This document shows positions 25,279 through 33,621 of a DNA stretch of 48,810 bases, piece by piece. Position 1 is the first letter of the stretch; each line of letters starts with the position of its first letter. The position numbers and the translations under genes were made by a program. This stretch comes from Burkholderiales bacterium (GTDB lineage Bacteria; Pseudomonadota; Gammaproteobacteria; Burkholderiales; Burkholderiaceae_C), in contig JAIXLP010000050.1 in assembly GCA_026954015.1 (NCBI GenBank), forward strand, positions 131,761 through 180,570, given 5' to 3'. The notes under the pieces were generated by a model that had not been told where the DNA came from, searched no databases, and was given only the letters and a program-made list of their open reading frames with translations.

Positions 25279-26119
25279 CGTCCAGGCCCTCCAGCACGCC
25301 GCGCAGGTAACCGATGGCGCGGGCGGCGCAACCGGCACCATCGGGCACGTAGTCAAAGGGTTCGACCGCAATCCAGTCGCCGTAGTGCCCCGCGCGTTGC
25401 ATCGCCAGCACGGTGCGCAGAATCGGCGTGAACGCCATCGCGCCCTGCCCCGGCGCGCGCCGGTTCGGGTCGTTCACCTGGATGTGCGCCACCATGCCCG
25501 TGGGGATCCAGCGCGCCATCAGGGCGTCGACGGGTTCGGCCTCGGTCTGGCCCGCAGCGCTGCAGTCGATCATCGTGCGCAGCGCGGGCGTGTCGATTTC
25601 GCGCACCATCCGCACACCCTCCTCGACGGTGTTGATGAAGTCGGTTTCCGCGCGTGACAGCGGCTCTATGCAGTAGCGCACGCCGCAGCTCTGCGCCTGC
25701 CGTGCGGCGTGCGTCAGGCATGCGCGTGCGCGTTCCCAGGCGTGCGCCGGCGTGGTGTCCGCGGGCACCGAGCGCTGGTGGGGCGACCCGTGCACGAGAT
25801 AACGCCCACCTATTGCCGCGCACAGTTCCACGAGACGGCGCATCACCGCGACGGTGCGTTCGCGCACGCTCGGATCGCTCGCGACGATAGAGAGGCCCGC
25901 GGGCGCGACGAGCAGCCAATGCAGTCCGGTGATTTCCAGCCCATGGTCCGCGGCAATGCGCGCGTACCGCGCCGCGTCCGCGTCGCTGAACCGCATCGGG
26001 TCATCCGTGAGCGTGAACGGCGCGACTTCGAGGCCGTCATAGCCCAGTGACGCGGCAAGTGCGCACTGCTGCTCGAACGGCAGCGGCCGCAGCACTTCGT
26101 TGCACAGCGCGATCTTCAT
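25268..26119 (-). CDS. Sugar phosphate isomerase/epimerase-type TIM-barrel protein, second copy type
   Basis: A 283-residue TIM-barrel protein of the xylose-isomerase-like family, distinct from the one at 18382-19266. The metal-ligand blocks CIEPLSRAETDFINT, MIDCSA, HIQVNDPNRRAPGQG and AVEPFDY are visible and resemble the ketose 3-epimerase/IolE group. It starts with MKIALCNEVL, 3 bp after the tctA stop, and its last 11 bp overlap the enolase-superfamily gene, so it is tightly coupled to both. The substrate is unknown; a 3-epimerase or dehydratase role is plausible. Confidence 0.82.
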   Translation of the reverse strand: MKIALCNEVLRPLPFEQQCALAASLGYDGLEVAPFTLTDDPMRFSDADAARYARIAADHGLEITGLHWLLVAPAGLSIVASDPSVRERTVAVMRRLVELCAAIGGRYLVHGSPHQRSVPADTTPAHAWERARACLTHAARQAQSCGVRYCIEPLSRAETDFINTVEEGVRMVREIDTPALRTMIDCSAAGQTEAEPVDALMARWIPTGMVAHIQVNDPNRRAPGQGAMAFTPILRTVLAMQRAGHYGDWIAVEPFDYVPDGAGCAARAIGYLRGVLEGLDDGR

Positions 26120-26122
26120 CGC

Positions 26123-27661
26123 TCACGCTCCCGGGCGCCCGAATGCGCTGCGCAGGCCGCGCAGCAGCGCGGAGCGCGCCCGTCCCATGCCGCGGCGGAA
26201 GAACGGCACGTACAGCAGGAAGGTGAAGATCGTGATGGCGGCGAACCCGAGCGAGATCGGGCGCGTGAAGAAGGGCACCAGGCTGCCGTCGGAGAGCACG
26301 AGGCCACGTCGCAGGCTCTTGTCGAGCAGCGGGCCGAGCACCAGTCCAAGCACGAAGGGCGCCATCTCGTAGCCGCGCCGGCGCAGGAAGTACGCGCCCA
26401 CGCCGATCGCCACCATGATGTAGACGTCGAACAGGCGCGAGGCCACGGCGAAGGCGCCCACGGTGCACAGCACGAACACGATGGGCATGAGCACGTCGCG
26501 CGGGACCTTGAGCACCTGCAGCATGGGCCGCACGCCGAACAGCCCGAACAGCAGGATCGCGATCGACGCGAGCGTGGTCATCGCGACCACCTGGTAAATG
26601 AAGTGCGGATGCTCGACCATCAGCATCGGGCCGGGTTGCACGCCGTGGATGATCATCGCGGCCATCAGCACCGCCGACGGCGCCGAGCCCGGCACGCCCA
26701 GCGCCAGCACGGGGATGAGGTGGCCCGGCACCGACGACATGTCACCCGTCTCGGCCGCCATCAGGCCGTCTATCGAGCCCTTGCCGAACTGCTCCTTCTC
26801 CGGGCTCACCGCCTTGGCTGCGGCGTAGGACACCCAGGCGCCAGCGTCCTCGCCGACGCCGGGCAGCAGGCCCGTGAACACCCCGATGAGGCCCGAGCGC
26901 ATCACGGTCCAGCGGTAACGCACCAGGTCGCGCCAGCGTGGCAGCACCGAGTCGGTGAGATCATGGATCTTGCGCTCGATCGGGTCCGATAGCGCCATCA
27001 GCACCTCGGCCAGGCCGAACGCGCCGACCAGTGCCGGGATCAGCCCGATGCCGCCGGCCAGATCCTCCGAGCCGAAGGTGAAGCGGTGGTAGGCGTACAT
27101 GCTTTCTTCGCCCACCTGCGCCAGCAGCAGGCCGACGAGGCCCATCATCCAGCCCTTGAGCGGGTCGCCGCCGACGATGCTGCCCGAGAGCGTTACACCG
27201 AACAGCGCGAGCCAGAAAAATTCGAAGGCACCGAACTTGAGCGCCACGTTGGCCAGCAGCGGTGTGAACGTGGCCAGGAAAATCACGCCGAACAGCGTGC
27301 TGGCGACGGCCCCCGACGTGGCGATACCGATGGCGCGCCCTGCCTGCCCTTGCTGCGCCAGCGCAAAGCCGTCGGCGCACGACGCCGCATTGGCGGCAGT
27401 GCCCGGAATGTTGAGCAGGATCGCCGTGCGCGAGCCCCCGTACAGCGCGCCCACGTACGAGCAGATCAGCACCAGGATGGCGTCGCTGCCCTTCAGGCTG
27501 ATGGTGACCGTCGTGAGCAGCGCGATCGCGAGCGTCGCCGACAGGCCGGGCAGGATGCCCATGATCAGCCCGACGAATGCGCCGCCCAACCCGTACAGCA
27601 GCGTCATCGGTTCGAGGAAACTGACGTAGGCCGCGCCCAGGTCTTGCAGTCCTTGCAGCAT
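26123..27661 (-). CDS. tctA: Tripartite tricarboxylate transporter large membrane subunit TctA
   Basis: A 512-residue membrane protein with about 11-12 segments and the TctA signatures GLIMGILPGLSATLAIALL, in the N-terminal half, and TGLLPGVGEDAGAWVSYAAAK, each quoted in part. It is the main permease of TTT systems, which import citrate or other carboxylates using a periplasmic receptor. The gene follows tctB after 42 bp and precedes the isomerase gene by 3 bp. The close physical link to catabolic genes means the transported acid is probably their substrate. Confidence 0.95.
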   Translation of the reverse strand: MLQGLQDLGAAYVSFLEPMTLLYGLGGAFVGLIMGILPGLSATLAIALLTTVTISLKGSDAILVLICSYVGALYGGSRTAILLNIPGTAANAASCADGFALAQQGQAGRAIGIATSGAVASTLFGVIFLATFTPLLANVALKFGAFEFFWLALFGVTLSGSIVGGDPLKGWMMGLVGLLLAQVGEESMYAYHRFTFGSEDLAGGIGLIPALVGAFGLAEVLMALSDPIERKIHDLTDSVLPRWRDLVRYRWTVMRSGLIGVFTGLLPGVGEDAGAWVSYAAAKAVSPEKEQFGKGSIDGLMAAETGDMSSVPGHLIPVLALGVPGSAPSAVLMAAMIIHGVQPGPMLMVEHPHFIYQVVAMTTLASIAILLFGLFGVRPMLQVLKVPRDVLMPIVFVLCTVGAFAVASRLFDVYIMVAIGVGAYFLRRRGYEMAPFVLGLVLGPLLDKSLRRGLVLSDGSLVPFFTRPISLGFAAITIFTFLLYVPFFRRGMGRARSALLRGLRSAFGRPGA

Positions 27662-27703
27662 GGATAACTCTCGGCAGCAATAAAGGTGCGCCGCCGCCCG
27701 GAC

Positions 27704-28282
27704 TCAGGGCAGACGCACGAGGAAGAGGCGTTCGAACACCAGCCACACCACGACCGAGGCGAGGATGCCGATCAGCAGTGCCTTGCCCGCCGTACGCGCG
27801 CTGATGCGCCGCTTGGCGGGGTCGGAACTGATGCGGTCGAACAGCAGGATCGAGCCGGTCACGTACGCCGCGGACACCAGCCAGAACGGCAGGCCGCGGC
27901 CGATGAGCACCACGCTGTAGCCGCAGCACAGCAGCGTGGCCGTCACCACGCGCAGGCGCCTTTCGCGCTGCTCGGCCGTGCGGCCGGCGCGTGCCTCGTG
28001 CAGTGCGCCCCGCTGCACGCTGCGCAGGCCCATGATGGCGCCGACGATGATCATGCCGACGCCGAGCAGGCCCGGCACCAGGCCGGGCACGGTCAGCGGG
28101 TTGATGTGCTGGTCTTCGAGCCTGCCCATGCGCAGCGACGCGAGCACGACGATCACACCGAGCACCACCCAGCCGATCGCGTCGCGCAGATCGGCGCGCG
28201 CGGTGGCCTCTGGTTCCGGCGTTGGCGCGGTGCTGGGCGTTTGCGCCGGTTCGTCCGCCGTCGCGGGTGCGGACTGGTTCAT
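27704..28282 (-). CDS. tctB: Tripartite tricarboxylate transporter small membrane subunit TctB
   Basis: A 192-residue protein with four predicted membrane segments after a Pro/Ala/Thr-rich N terminus, the usual TctB layout (VPGLLGVGMIIVGAIMGL, FWLVSAAYVTGSILLF). TctB is the poorly conserved small subunit that pairs with TctA. It lies 3 bp after the tctC stop and 42 bp before tctA, in the order tctC-tctB-tctA. Confidence 0.9.
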   Translation of the reverse strand: MNQSAPATADEPAQTPSTAPTPEPEATARADLRDAIGWVVLGVIVVLASLRMGRLEDQHINPLTVPGLVPGLLGVGMIIVGAIMGLRSVQRGALHEARAGRTAEQRERRLRVVTATLLCCGYSVVLIGRGLPFWLVSAAYVTGSILLFDRISSDPAKRRISARTAGKALLIGILASVVVWLVFERLFLVRLP

Positions 28283-28285
28283 GGC

Positions 28286-29296
28286 TCAGGGCCGGGGGAT
28301 GCCCACCGTATCGGGTGAGACCTTGGCCTTGCCGCTGTCGAAGATGTTCCAGGCGTTGAGCTGTACGGCCGGGAACACGGCCTTCTGCGCAGCTTCGCCG
28401 TAGAGCGGGTCATAGAGCGCGCCGCGGGTAGTGGCGTATTTCTTGAGCGCTGCGTTGCCCGGCATCTTCTCGGCCCAGATCTGTTCCAGCGCCTTGATGA
28501 CTTCGTCGGGCACGCCCTTGGGAATGAAGATGCCGAAGTAGTTCGCCGGCGCGCTCAGGCCCGGGATTTCCGCCGACAGCGGCGGGATCGTGCCGTAGCC
28601 TTCAAGTTCCAGCGGTTTGTCACCGACCGTCGCCAGCGGCCGCACACGCTTGCCGCGGATCATGTCGGCCTGCTCGACAGCGAGTTGCGTCGTCATGTCG
28701 GTCTCGCCCGCCACGGTGGAAAGCACGGCGGGGTTGCCGCCGTCGTAGGCCACTTCCTTGTACTGCACCCCGGTCGCCTTGACGATGCGGTCCATCGCCG
28801 CGTGGGCGGCCGAAGTGACGCCGGCCGTGGCCACGCTCACCTTGCCGGGACGCGCCTTCATGTCGTCGATCAGTGCCTTGGCGGTCTTCCATGGACGGTC
28901 GGGGTTGACGCCGATCACGGAGATGTTGGCGACGTTCAGGAACAGGTGCCAGTCCTTGATGCTCGCGTCCAGCGACCCCAGCGTCTGGTAGGTGCCCAGG
29001 TCCTGCGCGGCGCCTGCCGTCCAGGTGTAGCCATCCTTGGCGGCATTGAGCGCGCTGCGCGTGCCGATGGCGCCCGAGGCCCCGGGCTGGTTGACGATGA
29101 CGATGGTTTGCCCCAGCAGTTTTTCCAGCTCTGCGGCGCAGATGCGTGTGACCTGATCGGTCGAGCCGCCTGCCGCCCAGGGCACGATCAGGTTGATCGG
29201 TCGCGAGGGTTTCCATTGCGCCAGCGCCGGACTGACGGCGGTGGCCGCGAGCGAGGCCAGGAAGGCGCGTCGCGCCAGAGTGTATTCACCGTGCAT
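28286..29296 (-). CDS. tctC: Bug-family periplasmic solute receptor TctC
   Basis: A 336-residue receptor. The N-terminal signal LARRAFLASLAATAVSPALA contains a twin-arginine-like RR-x-F-L. The mature part has the Bug family blocks RPINLIVPWAAGGSTDQ, NQPGASGAIGT and GIFIPKGVPDEVIKALEQI. Bug receptors bind carboxylates or aromatic acids through two water-bridged loops and are very numerous in Burkholderiales. It is first in the transporter operon, behind a clear promoter at 29314-29358. The ligand cannot be predicted. Confidence 0.93.
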   Translation of the reverse strand: MHGEYTLARRAFLASLAATAVSPALAQWKPSRPINLIVPWAAGGSTDQVTRICAAELEKLLGQTIVIVNQPGASGAIGTRSALNAAKDGYTWTAGAAQDLGTYQTLGSLDASIKDWHLFLNVANISVIGVNPDRPWKTAKALIDDMKARPGKVSVATAGVTSAAHAAMDRIVKATGVQYKEVAYDGGNPAVLSTVAGETDMTTQLAVEQADMIRGKRVRPLATVGDKPLELEGYGTIPPLSAEIPGLSAPANYFGIFIPKGVPDEVIKALEQIWAEKMPGNAALKKYATTRGALYDPLYGEAAQKAVFPAVQLNAWNIFDSGKAKVSPDTVGIPRP

Positions 29297-29313
29297 GGGT
29301 CATCTCCGTGGTT

Positions 29314-29358
29314 AATTCACTGGAACGTGAATTATAAAAATGCGATTTCCATCGTCAA
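29314..29358 (-). promoter_or_regulatory. Sigma-70-like promoter of tctC with overlapping palindromic operator
   Basis: Read on the minus strand, TTGACG (29353-29358) and TATAAT (29331-29336) are separated by 16 bp, a near-consensus promoter facing tctC. A perfect 8-bp inverted repeat, TAATTCAC (29313-29320) and GTGAATTA (29327-29334), overlaps the -10 box and the expected transcription start. It would suit a repressor such as the TetR protein encoded just upstream. Confidence 0.72.
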
Positions 29359-29372
29359 CCCGCGATATGGCG

Positions 29373-30014
29373 CTACGTCCTAAGGACATACCCTAGGATG
29401 ACGTCGGTCATGTGGCCCAGGCGTTCGGCTTGCGCCTTGGGACTCATCAGGTCGCGCCCGAAGATGGACGACAGCGTGTATTTGTTGGAGAGGTAGAAGT
29501 AGGCGAGGCCGGCGATCGAGATGTAGAGCTGGACCGGGTCGACCCCGCCGCGAAACGTTCCGGCCTTGCGCCCGCGTTCCAGCACGTCCCCGAGGGTCTG
29601 GATCACCGGGGAATTCATCTCCTGCACGCGCGTGGAGCGCTCGAGGTGGCGTGCATGGTGCAGGTTCGCACTGGCCAGCAGCGTGAGGAATTCGGGGTGC
29701 GCGATGAAGTAATGCCAGGTGAACTCCACCAACCGGCGCACCGCGTCTGTGGGGTCCATCTCCAGCAGCCGCAACCGTTGTTCGGCGCTGCGGATTTCGG
29801 TGTAGACGCTTTCCAGAACCGAAAGAAACAGGTCGTCCTTGCTATTGAAGTAGTAGTAGATCAGCCGCTTGTTGAGGTCTGCGCGCGTGGCGATCCTGTC
29901 GATCCGCGCGCCTGCAAGGCCGTGTGCCGCGAATTCCTCGCGCGCCGCCTTGAGGATCGCCGCGCGCGAGCGTTGCGGATCGCGCGCGCGGGTGTCGGTT
30001 TCCATCGTGGTCAT
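29373..30014 (-). CDS. TetR/AcrR-family transcriptional regulator
   Basis: A 213-residue regulator. The N-terminal helix-turn-helix (about residues 18-60) includes GARIDRIATRADLNKRLIYYYF, quoted in part, and KDDL. The C-terminal ligand domain resembles the TetR_C_6-like group found with pyrimidine/RutR-type regulators. The ATG at 30012-30014 and one three codons later are both possible. It lies upstream of tctC on the same strand and probably represses it. A small palindrome TAACC-CGTT-GGTTA at 30024-30037, 9 bp before its start, may be an autoregulatory site. Confidence 0.88.
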   Translation of the reverse strand: MTTMETDTRARDPQRSRAAILKAAREEFAAHGLAGARIDRIATRADLNKRLIYYYFNSKDDLFLSVLESVYTEIRSAEQRLRLLEMDPTDAVRRLVEFTWHYFIAHPEFLTLLASANLHHARHLERSTRVQEMNSPVIQTLGDVLERGRKAGTFRGGVDPVQLYISIAGLAYFYLSNKYTLSSIFGRDLMSPKAQAERLGHMTDVILGYVLRT

Positions 30015-30023
30015 GCGATAGAT

Positions 30024-30037
30024 TAACCCGTTGGTTA
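30024..30037. promoter_or_regulatory. Short palindrome upstream of the TetR gene, possible operator
   Basis: TAACC (30024-30028) and GGTTA (30033-30037) form 5-bp arms around CGTT. The position immediately before the regulator start suits autoregulation. It does not resemble the palindrome at the tctC promoter, so a single regulator for both is uncertain. Confidence 0.4.
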
Positions 30038-30155
30038 CTTGTTTGTCGAGGACTCGTATCTACCAGTGTCTGTTGCACGGGTGCCCTTCAAGGAGGGCAT
30101 ACCGTGTTGCCCCTGTCCTGGCGCTTGCGGTGGCTGACGACTCAAGCGGCCAGCA

Positions 30156-30815
30156 TCACCCGCGTGGGTGTTGCGCGTCCGATGGGAAACTGCCCGGTCG
30201 GTGCAGGGCAGCCGCACCGACGAGTTGACGGTCATGGTCATGCGTGGTCGCTGCTTCGAGCATCACCCAGGCGGCATTCGCAAAACGCCCATTGCCTGCA
30301 CCGGTTTTCCTCGTCTGGCGGTCGTCAACCGTTGAGCCGCCGCGCAGCCGCGCCCACAGCAGGAACCCGGCGATGGCCAGGAAGATGCCCCCGATCACCG
30401 CCGCCCCGCGCGATAGCTGGCCGAACGTGCCTTGCACCTGTGCAGGCGGCAGCACCGATACCACGCAGGGTTGATGCAGCATTGAGCTGTCAAGGGCTGG
30501 TCCGATGCGCCACGGCGCGGCAGGCGCACCATCGGCCGACTGCGCGGTATCAGCCGGCTCGACCTGACCGAGCACAAACAGTTCGCTGCCGGGCGCGATG
30601 ATTTCCTCGGCATAGCGGTAGCGGTTATCGCGCTTGAGCTCGCCGTTGCTGACGCTGTAGTTGTGGACTTCGCGCTCATATCTGGGCAGCACGGCGCCGC
30701 GGCGCGCGGGTGCAGGCCGGTCGGTCGGCCTGGGACCGGGGCCTTCCCATTCGCGCACTTCGCCGGGCACAGCCAGTGTGGTGCCCGCAGGCTGGATTGC
30801 ACAGCGCAGCACCAT
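30156..30815 (-). pseudogene. Remnant of a GIDE-domain membrane protein
   Basis: The minus-strand frame from about 30815 down to 30330 reads like the C-terminal half of a bacterial GIDE-type (E3-ligase-related) membrane protein: REVHNYSVSNGELKRDNRYR, then YAEEIIAPGSELFVLGQV, and near the end a single membrane segment GGIFLAIAGFLLWARL. The N-terminal membrane segment and the first part of the domain are missing, replaced by the acyl-CoA dehydrogenase end and 60 bp of unclear sequence. After the membrane segment the frame continues about 60 codons without recognisable content. A decayed or 5'-truncated gene is most likely; a short functional protein from an ATG at 30813-30815 cannot be excluded. 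Confidence 0.5.
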
Positions 30816-30877
30816 TGCGTGCAATGCCGGGGTGGGCGGCAAGCGGGGAGCCTTCCGGCTCGTCCGAGCGCCCCAGG

Positions 30878-32536
30878 TCAGACGGGCAACGCGCGCTGCA
30901 GGATGGCGGCCGTGTCGATCTCGCGTGTGTCGATCGCGCCCGCCACGCGCGCGCCCATGCCTGCGTCGCCCAGCCGCGTCGCGATGAAGGCGTCGGCGAC
31001 GCAGGCGGGCGTGTGCTGGCGCAGCAGGCAGCCCTGCGCGAGCAGCACGAGCTGCTGCACCAGCACACGGCCGAGCGCTTCGAGTTCGGCGGGCGCCGTG
31101 GTGACGAGCCGGGTGATGGATTGCAGCAGCGCCTTGAGCGCGGGCTCCGCCAGCGCCACGGGGGCGAGTTCGGCGAGCAACGCCTGCGCCGCCTCGGGCT
31201 CGCGCGCGAGTGCGCGCAGCACGTCCAGGCACATGACGTTGCCCGAGCCTTCCCAGATCGAGTTGACGGGCGCCTCCAGGAACAGCCGCCCGACGATGCC
31301 GTCGAGGATGTAGCCGTTGCCGCCCAGCACCTCCATGGTCTCGCCGGTGAGCTCGACGGTGCGCTTGCACACCCAGAACTTGGCCGCGGGCGTCATCATG
31401 CGTTTCCAGGCGCGCTCGGCGGGCGTGTCGTCGCGCTCGTAGGCGCGCGCCAGGCGCATCAAGAGCACCAGCGCGGCTTCGCTCTCGAGCGCCATGTCGG
31501 TGAGCACCGCGCGCATCAGGGGCTGCTCGGCCAGCGCCTTGCCGAAGGCGTGGCGCTGGCGCGTGTAGGCAATCGCCTGCACCAGCGCCTGGCGAAAGAT
31601 CGCGCTGCTGCCCACCACGCAGTTCAGGCGCGTGAAGGTCGCCATCTCGATGATGGTGCGTATGCCCCTGCCTTCCTCGCCCATCAGCACGCCCCAGGCG
31701 TCGCGAAATTCCACCTCGCTGCTGGAGTTGCTGCGGTTGCCCACCTTGTCCTTCAGGCGCTGGATCTCGACCGCGTTCTTCGTGCCGTCCGGGCGCCAGC
31801 GCGGCACGTAAAAGCACGCGAACGGCCCGCCCTCGCCCACGCGCGCGACGACCAGATGCGCGTCGCACATGGGCGCGGAAAAAAACCATTTGTGCCCGCG
31901 CAGCAGGTATTCCTGCCCACGCCCCTCGGGGCCGATGGCCGTGGCCACGGTGGTGTTGGCGCGCACGTCCGAGCCGCCCTGCTTTTCCGTCATGCCCATG
32001 CCGATCCAGATACTGTCCTTTTGTGCCACGGGCAGGTCGCGCGGGTCGTAGGCGTTGCTGTAGAGCTTGGCGCCGAGCGCGGCCCAGAGCGCGTCCTCGC
32101 GCTGGATCAGCGGGATGCAGGCCTGCGTCATCGTCGCGGGGCAGAGCGTGCCCTGCTCGATCTGGCCGTGCAGGTAGAAACCCGCCGCCCACGCCGTCCA
32201 GCGGCCCGCCTTGCGCTCCTTGAACGGGAGCGAAATCAGCCCCTCGCCGCGGTACATCGCCATGAGCTGGTGCCAGCCGGGGTGAAACTCCACCTGGTCG
32301 ATGCGCCGCCCGCGCGTGTCAAACGCATGCAGCTCGGGCGTGTGGCGGTTGGCCAGCGCCGCGAGTTCGTAGGTGGAATGCTGCCCCAGCAGTTGCGCGT
32401 AGCCGCCCAGTTGCGGCAGCGCCCACGCCGCGCCGTCGCGCTCGATGGCCTCGCGCAGCGCCGGGTCGGTCGCGAGCAGGTCGTAGTCGCGCAGTTCGGG
32501 GACCTGGTTGAAGACGTCGTGGGTGGGCTGGTTCAT
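30878..32536 (-). CDS. aidB: AidB-type acyl-CoA dehydrogenase family protein
   Basis: A 552-residue flavoprotein of the acyl-CoA dehydrogenase superfamily. The AidB-specific blocks FHPGWHQLM, MGMTEKQGGSDVRANTT and the C-terminal EVLGGNGYILDG, with a catalytic-region EAPVNSIWEGSGNVMCLD split here, are all visible. In E. coli AidB is part of the alkylation (Ada) response and binds DNA; related proteins may act on acyl-CoAs. The ATG at 32534-32536 overlaps the stop of the upstream transporter gene (ATGA), so the two are coupled. No ada or alkB gene is in the window. Confidence 0.88.
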   Translation of the reverse strand: MNQPTHDVFNQVPELRDYDLLATDPALREAIERDGAAWALPQLGGYAQLLGQHSTYELAALANRHTPELHAFDTRGRRIDQVEFHPGWHQLMAMYRGEGLISLPFKERKAGRWTAWAAGFYLHGQIEQGTLCPATMTQACIPLIQREDALWAALGAKLYSNAYDPRDLPVAQKDSIWIGMGMTEKQGGSDVRANTTVATAIGPEGRGQEYLLRGHKWFFSAPMCDAHLVVARVGEGGPFACFYVPRWRPDGTKNAVEIQRLKDKVGNRSNSSSEVEFRDAWGVLMGEEGRGIRTIIEMATFTRLNCVVGSSAIFRQALVQAIAYTRQRHAFGKALAEQPLMRAVLTDMALESEAALVLLMRLARAYERDDTPAERAWKRMMTPAAKFWVCKRTVELTGETMEVLGGNGYILDGIVGRLFLEAPVNSIWEGSGNVMCLDVLRALAREPEAAQALLAELAPVALAEPALKALLQSITRLVTTAPAELEALGRVLVQQLVLLAQGCLLRQHTPACVADAFIATRLGDAGMGARVAGAIDTREIDTAAILQRALPV

Positions 32537-33567
32537 GGTGTGCCTCCGGGGGCGCAATCGCGGCTGCCTGGGGATGCGCCGGGCGCCGCAACCGCCGTCG
32601 CACCGACCGCGCGCCGCTGGAAACGCCGCGCCAGCGCCGCGCAGGTCATCAACTGCACCTGGTGGTAGATCATCAACGGGAGCAGCAAGGCCCCCATGCT
32701 GCCACCAGTGAAGAGCACCTGCGCAATAGGCACACCGGTAGCCAGACTTTTCTGTGAGCCGCCGAACAGCGCGGTGATGCGGTCTTCGATGGCAAAACCC
32801 AGCCGCCCCGTCGCCCAGTGGCAGGCCGCGAGCGCGATGGCCAGCACCACCACGCACACCAGCACCAGCAGGAGCAGGCGTTGCGCGGGCAATTGCTGCC
32901 AGATGCCATCAACCACCGCCTTGCTGAACGCGGTGTAGATCACGAGGTAGATCGACGACTGGTCCACGTGCTTGAGCACCGCGCGGTGCGCGTCCACCCA
33001 CGCGCCGATGCAGCGGCGCGCGAGCTGCCCCGCGACGAAGGGCAGCAGGAGCTGCACCACCACGCGCGCCAGCGCCTGCCCGAAATCGATGCCCTGCACC
33101 GCCGCGCCGAGCAGCAGCAGCACCAGCGCGGGCGTGAGGAACACACCGAGCAGGCTGGAGACCGCCGCGCCGCAGACCGCGGCCGAGACGTTGCCGCGCG
33201 CCATCGAGGTGAGCGCGATCGCCGACTGCACGGTGGAAGGCAGCACGCAGAAGTACAGCACGCCGCGCGTGAGGTCCGCGCCGATCAGGGGCAGCAGCAG
33301 CGGCTGCGCCGCCCAGCCCAGCAGCGGAAAGCCGACGAAGGTGACGCCCAGCACGAAGCCGTGCAGCCGCCAGTGCGCCAGCCCCTGCAGCACCGCGGCG
33401 AACGACAGCTTGGCGCCGTGCAGGAAGAACAGCAGCGCGATCGCCGCGTTCGTCACCCAGCCCGCCCACCGCGCCGCCTCGCCGCGCACAGGCAGCACGC
33501 TGGCCAGCAGCACCAGCGCCGCGAGCGTGAGCACGAAAGAATCCGGAAGCCAGGAGGGGCGGCGCAT
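32533..33567 (-). CDS. Bile acid:sodium symporter family protein (YfeH-like)
   Basis: A 344-residue membrane protein with about 9-10 segments of the SBF-like type. Family blocks FFLHGAKLSF, CVLPSTVQSAIALTSMARGN and GGSQKSLATGVPIAQVLF are visible. Substrates of bacterial members are organic anions; here it is unknown. The ATG at 33565-33567 is preferred to one 18 codons upstream. Its 4-bp overlap with the acyl-CoA dehydrogenase gene suggests that the pair form one transcript. It is divergent from the M20 peptidase gene, 54 bp away. Confidence 0.87.
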   Translation of the reverse strand: MRRPSWLPDSFVLTLAALVLLASVLPVRGEAARWAGWVTNAAIALLFFLHGAKLSFAAVLQGLAHWRLHGFVLGVTFVGFPLLGWAAQPLLLPLIGADLTRGVLYFCVLPSTVQSAIALTSMARGNVSAAVCGAAVSSLLGVFLTPALVLLLLGAAVQGIDFGQALARVVVQLLLPFVAGQLARRCIGAWVDAHRAVLKHVDQSSIYLVIYTAFSKAVVDGIWQQLPAQRLLLLVLVCVVVLAIALAACHWATGRLGFAIEDRITALFGGSQKSLATGVPIAQVLFTGGSMGALLLPLMIYHQVQLMTCAALARRFQRRAVGATAVAAPGASPGSRDCAPGGTP

Positions 33568-33621
33568 GGGCGCGAGGTATAGCAGATGACATGCGTCGTA
33601 TGCTGTCGCCGAGGAACCCAC

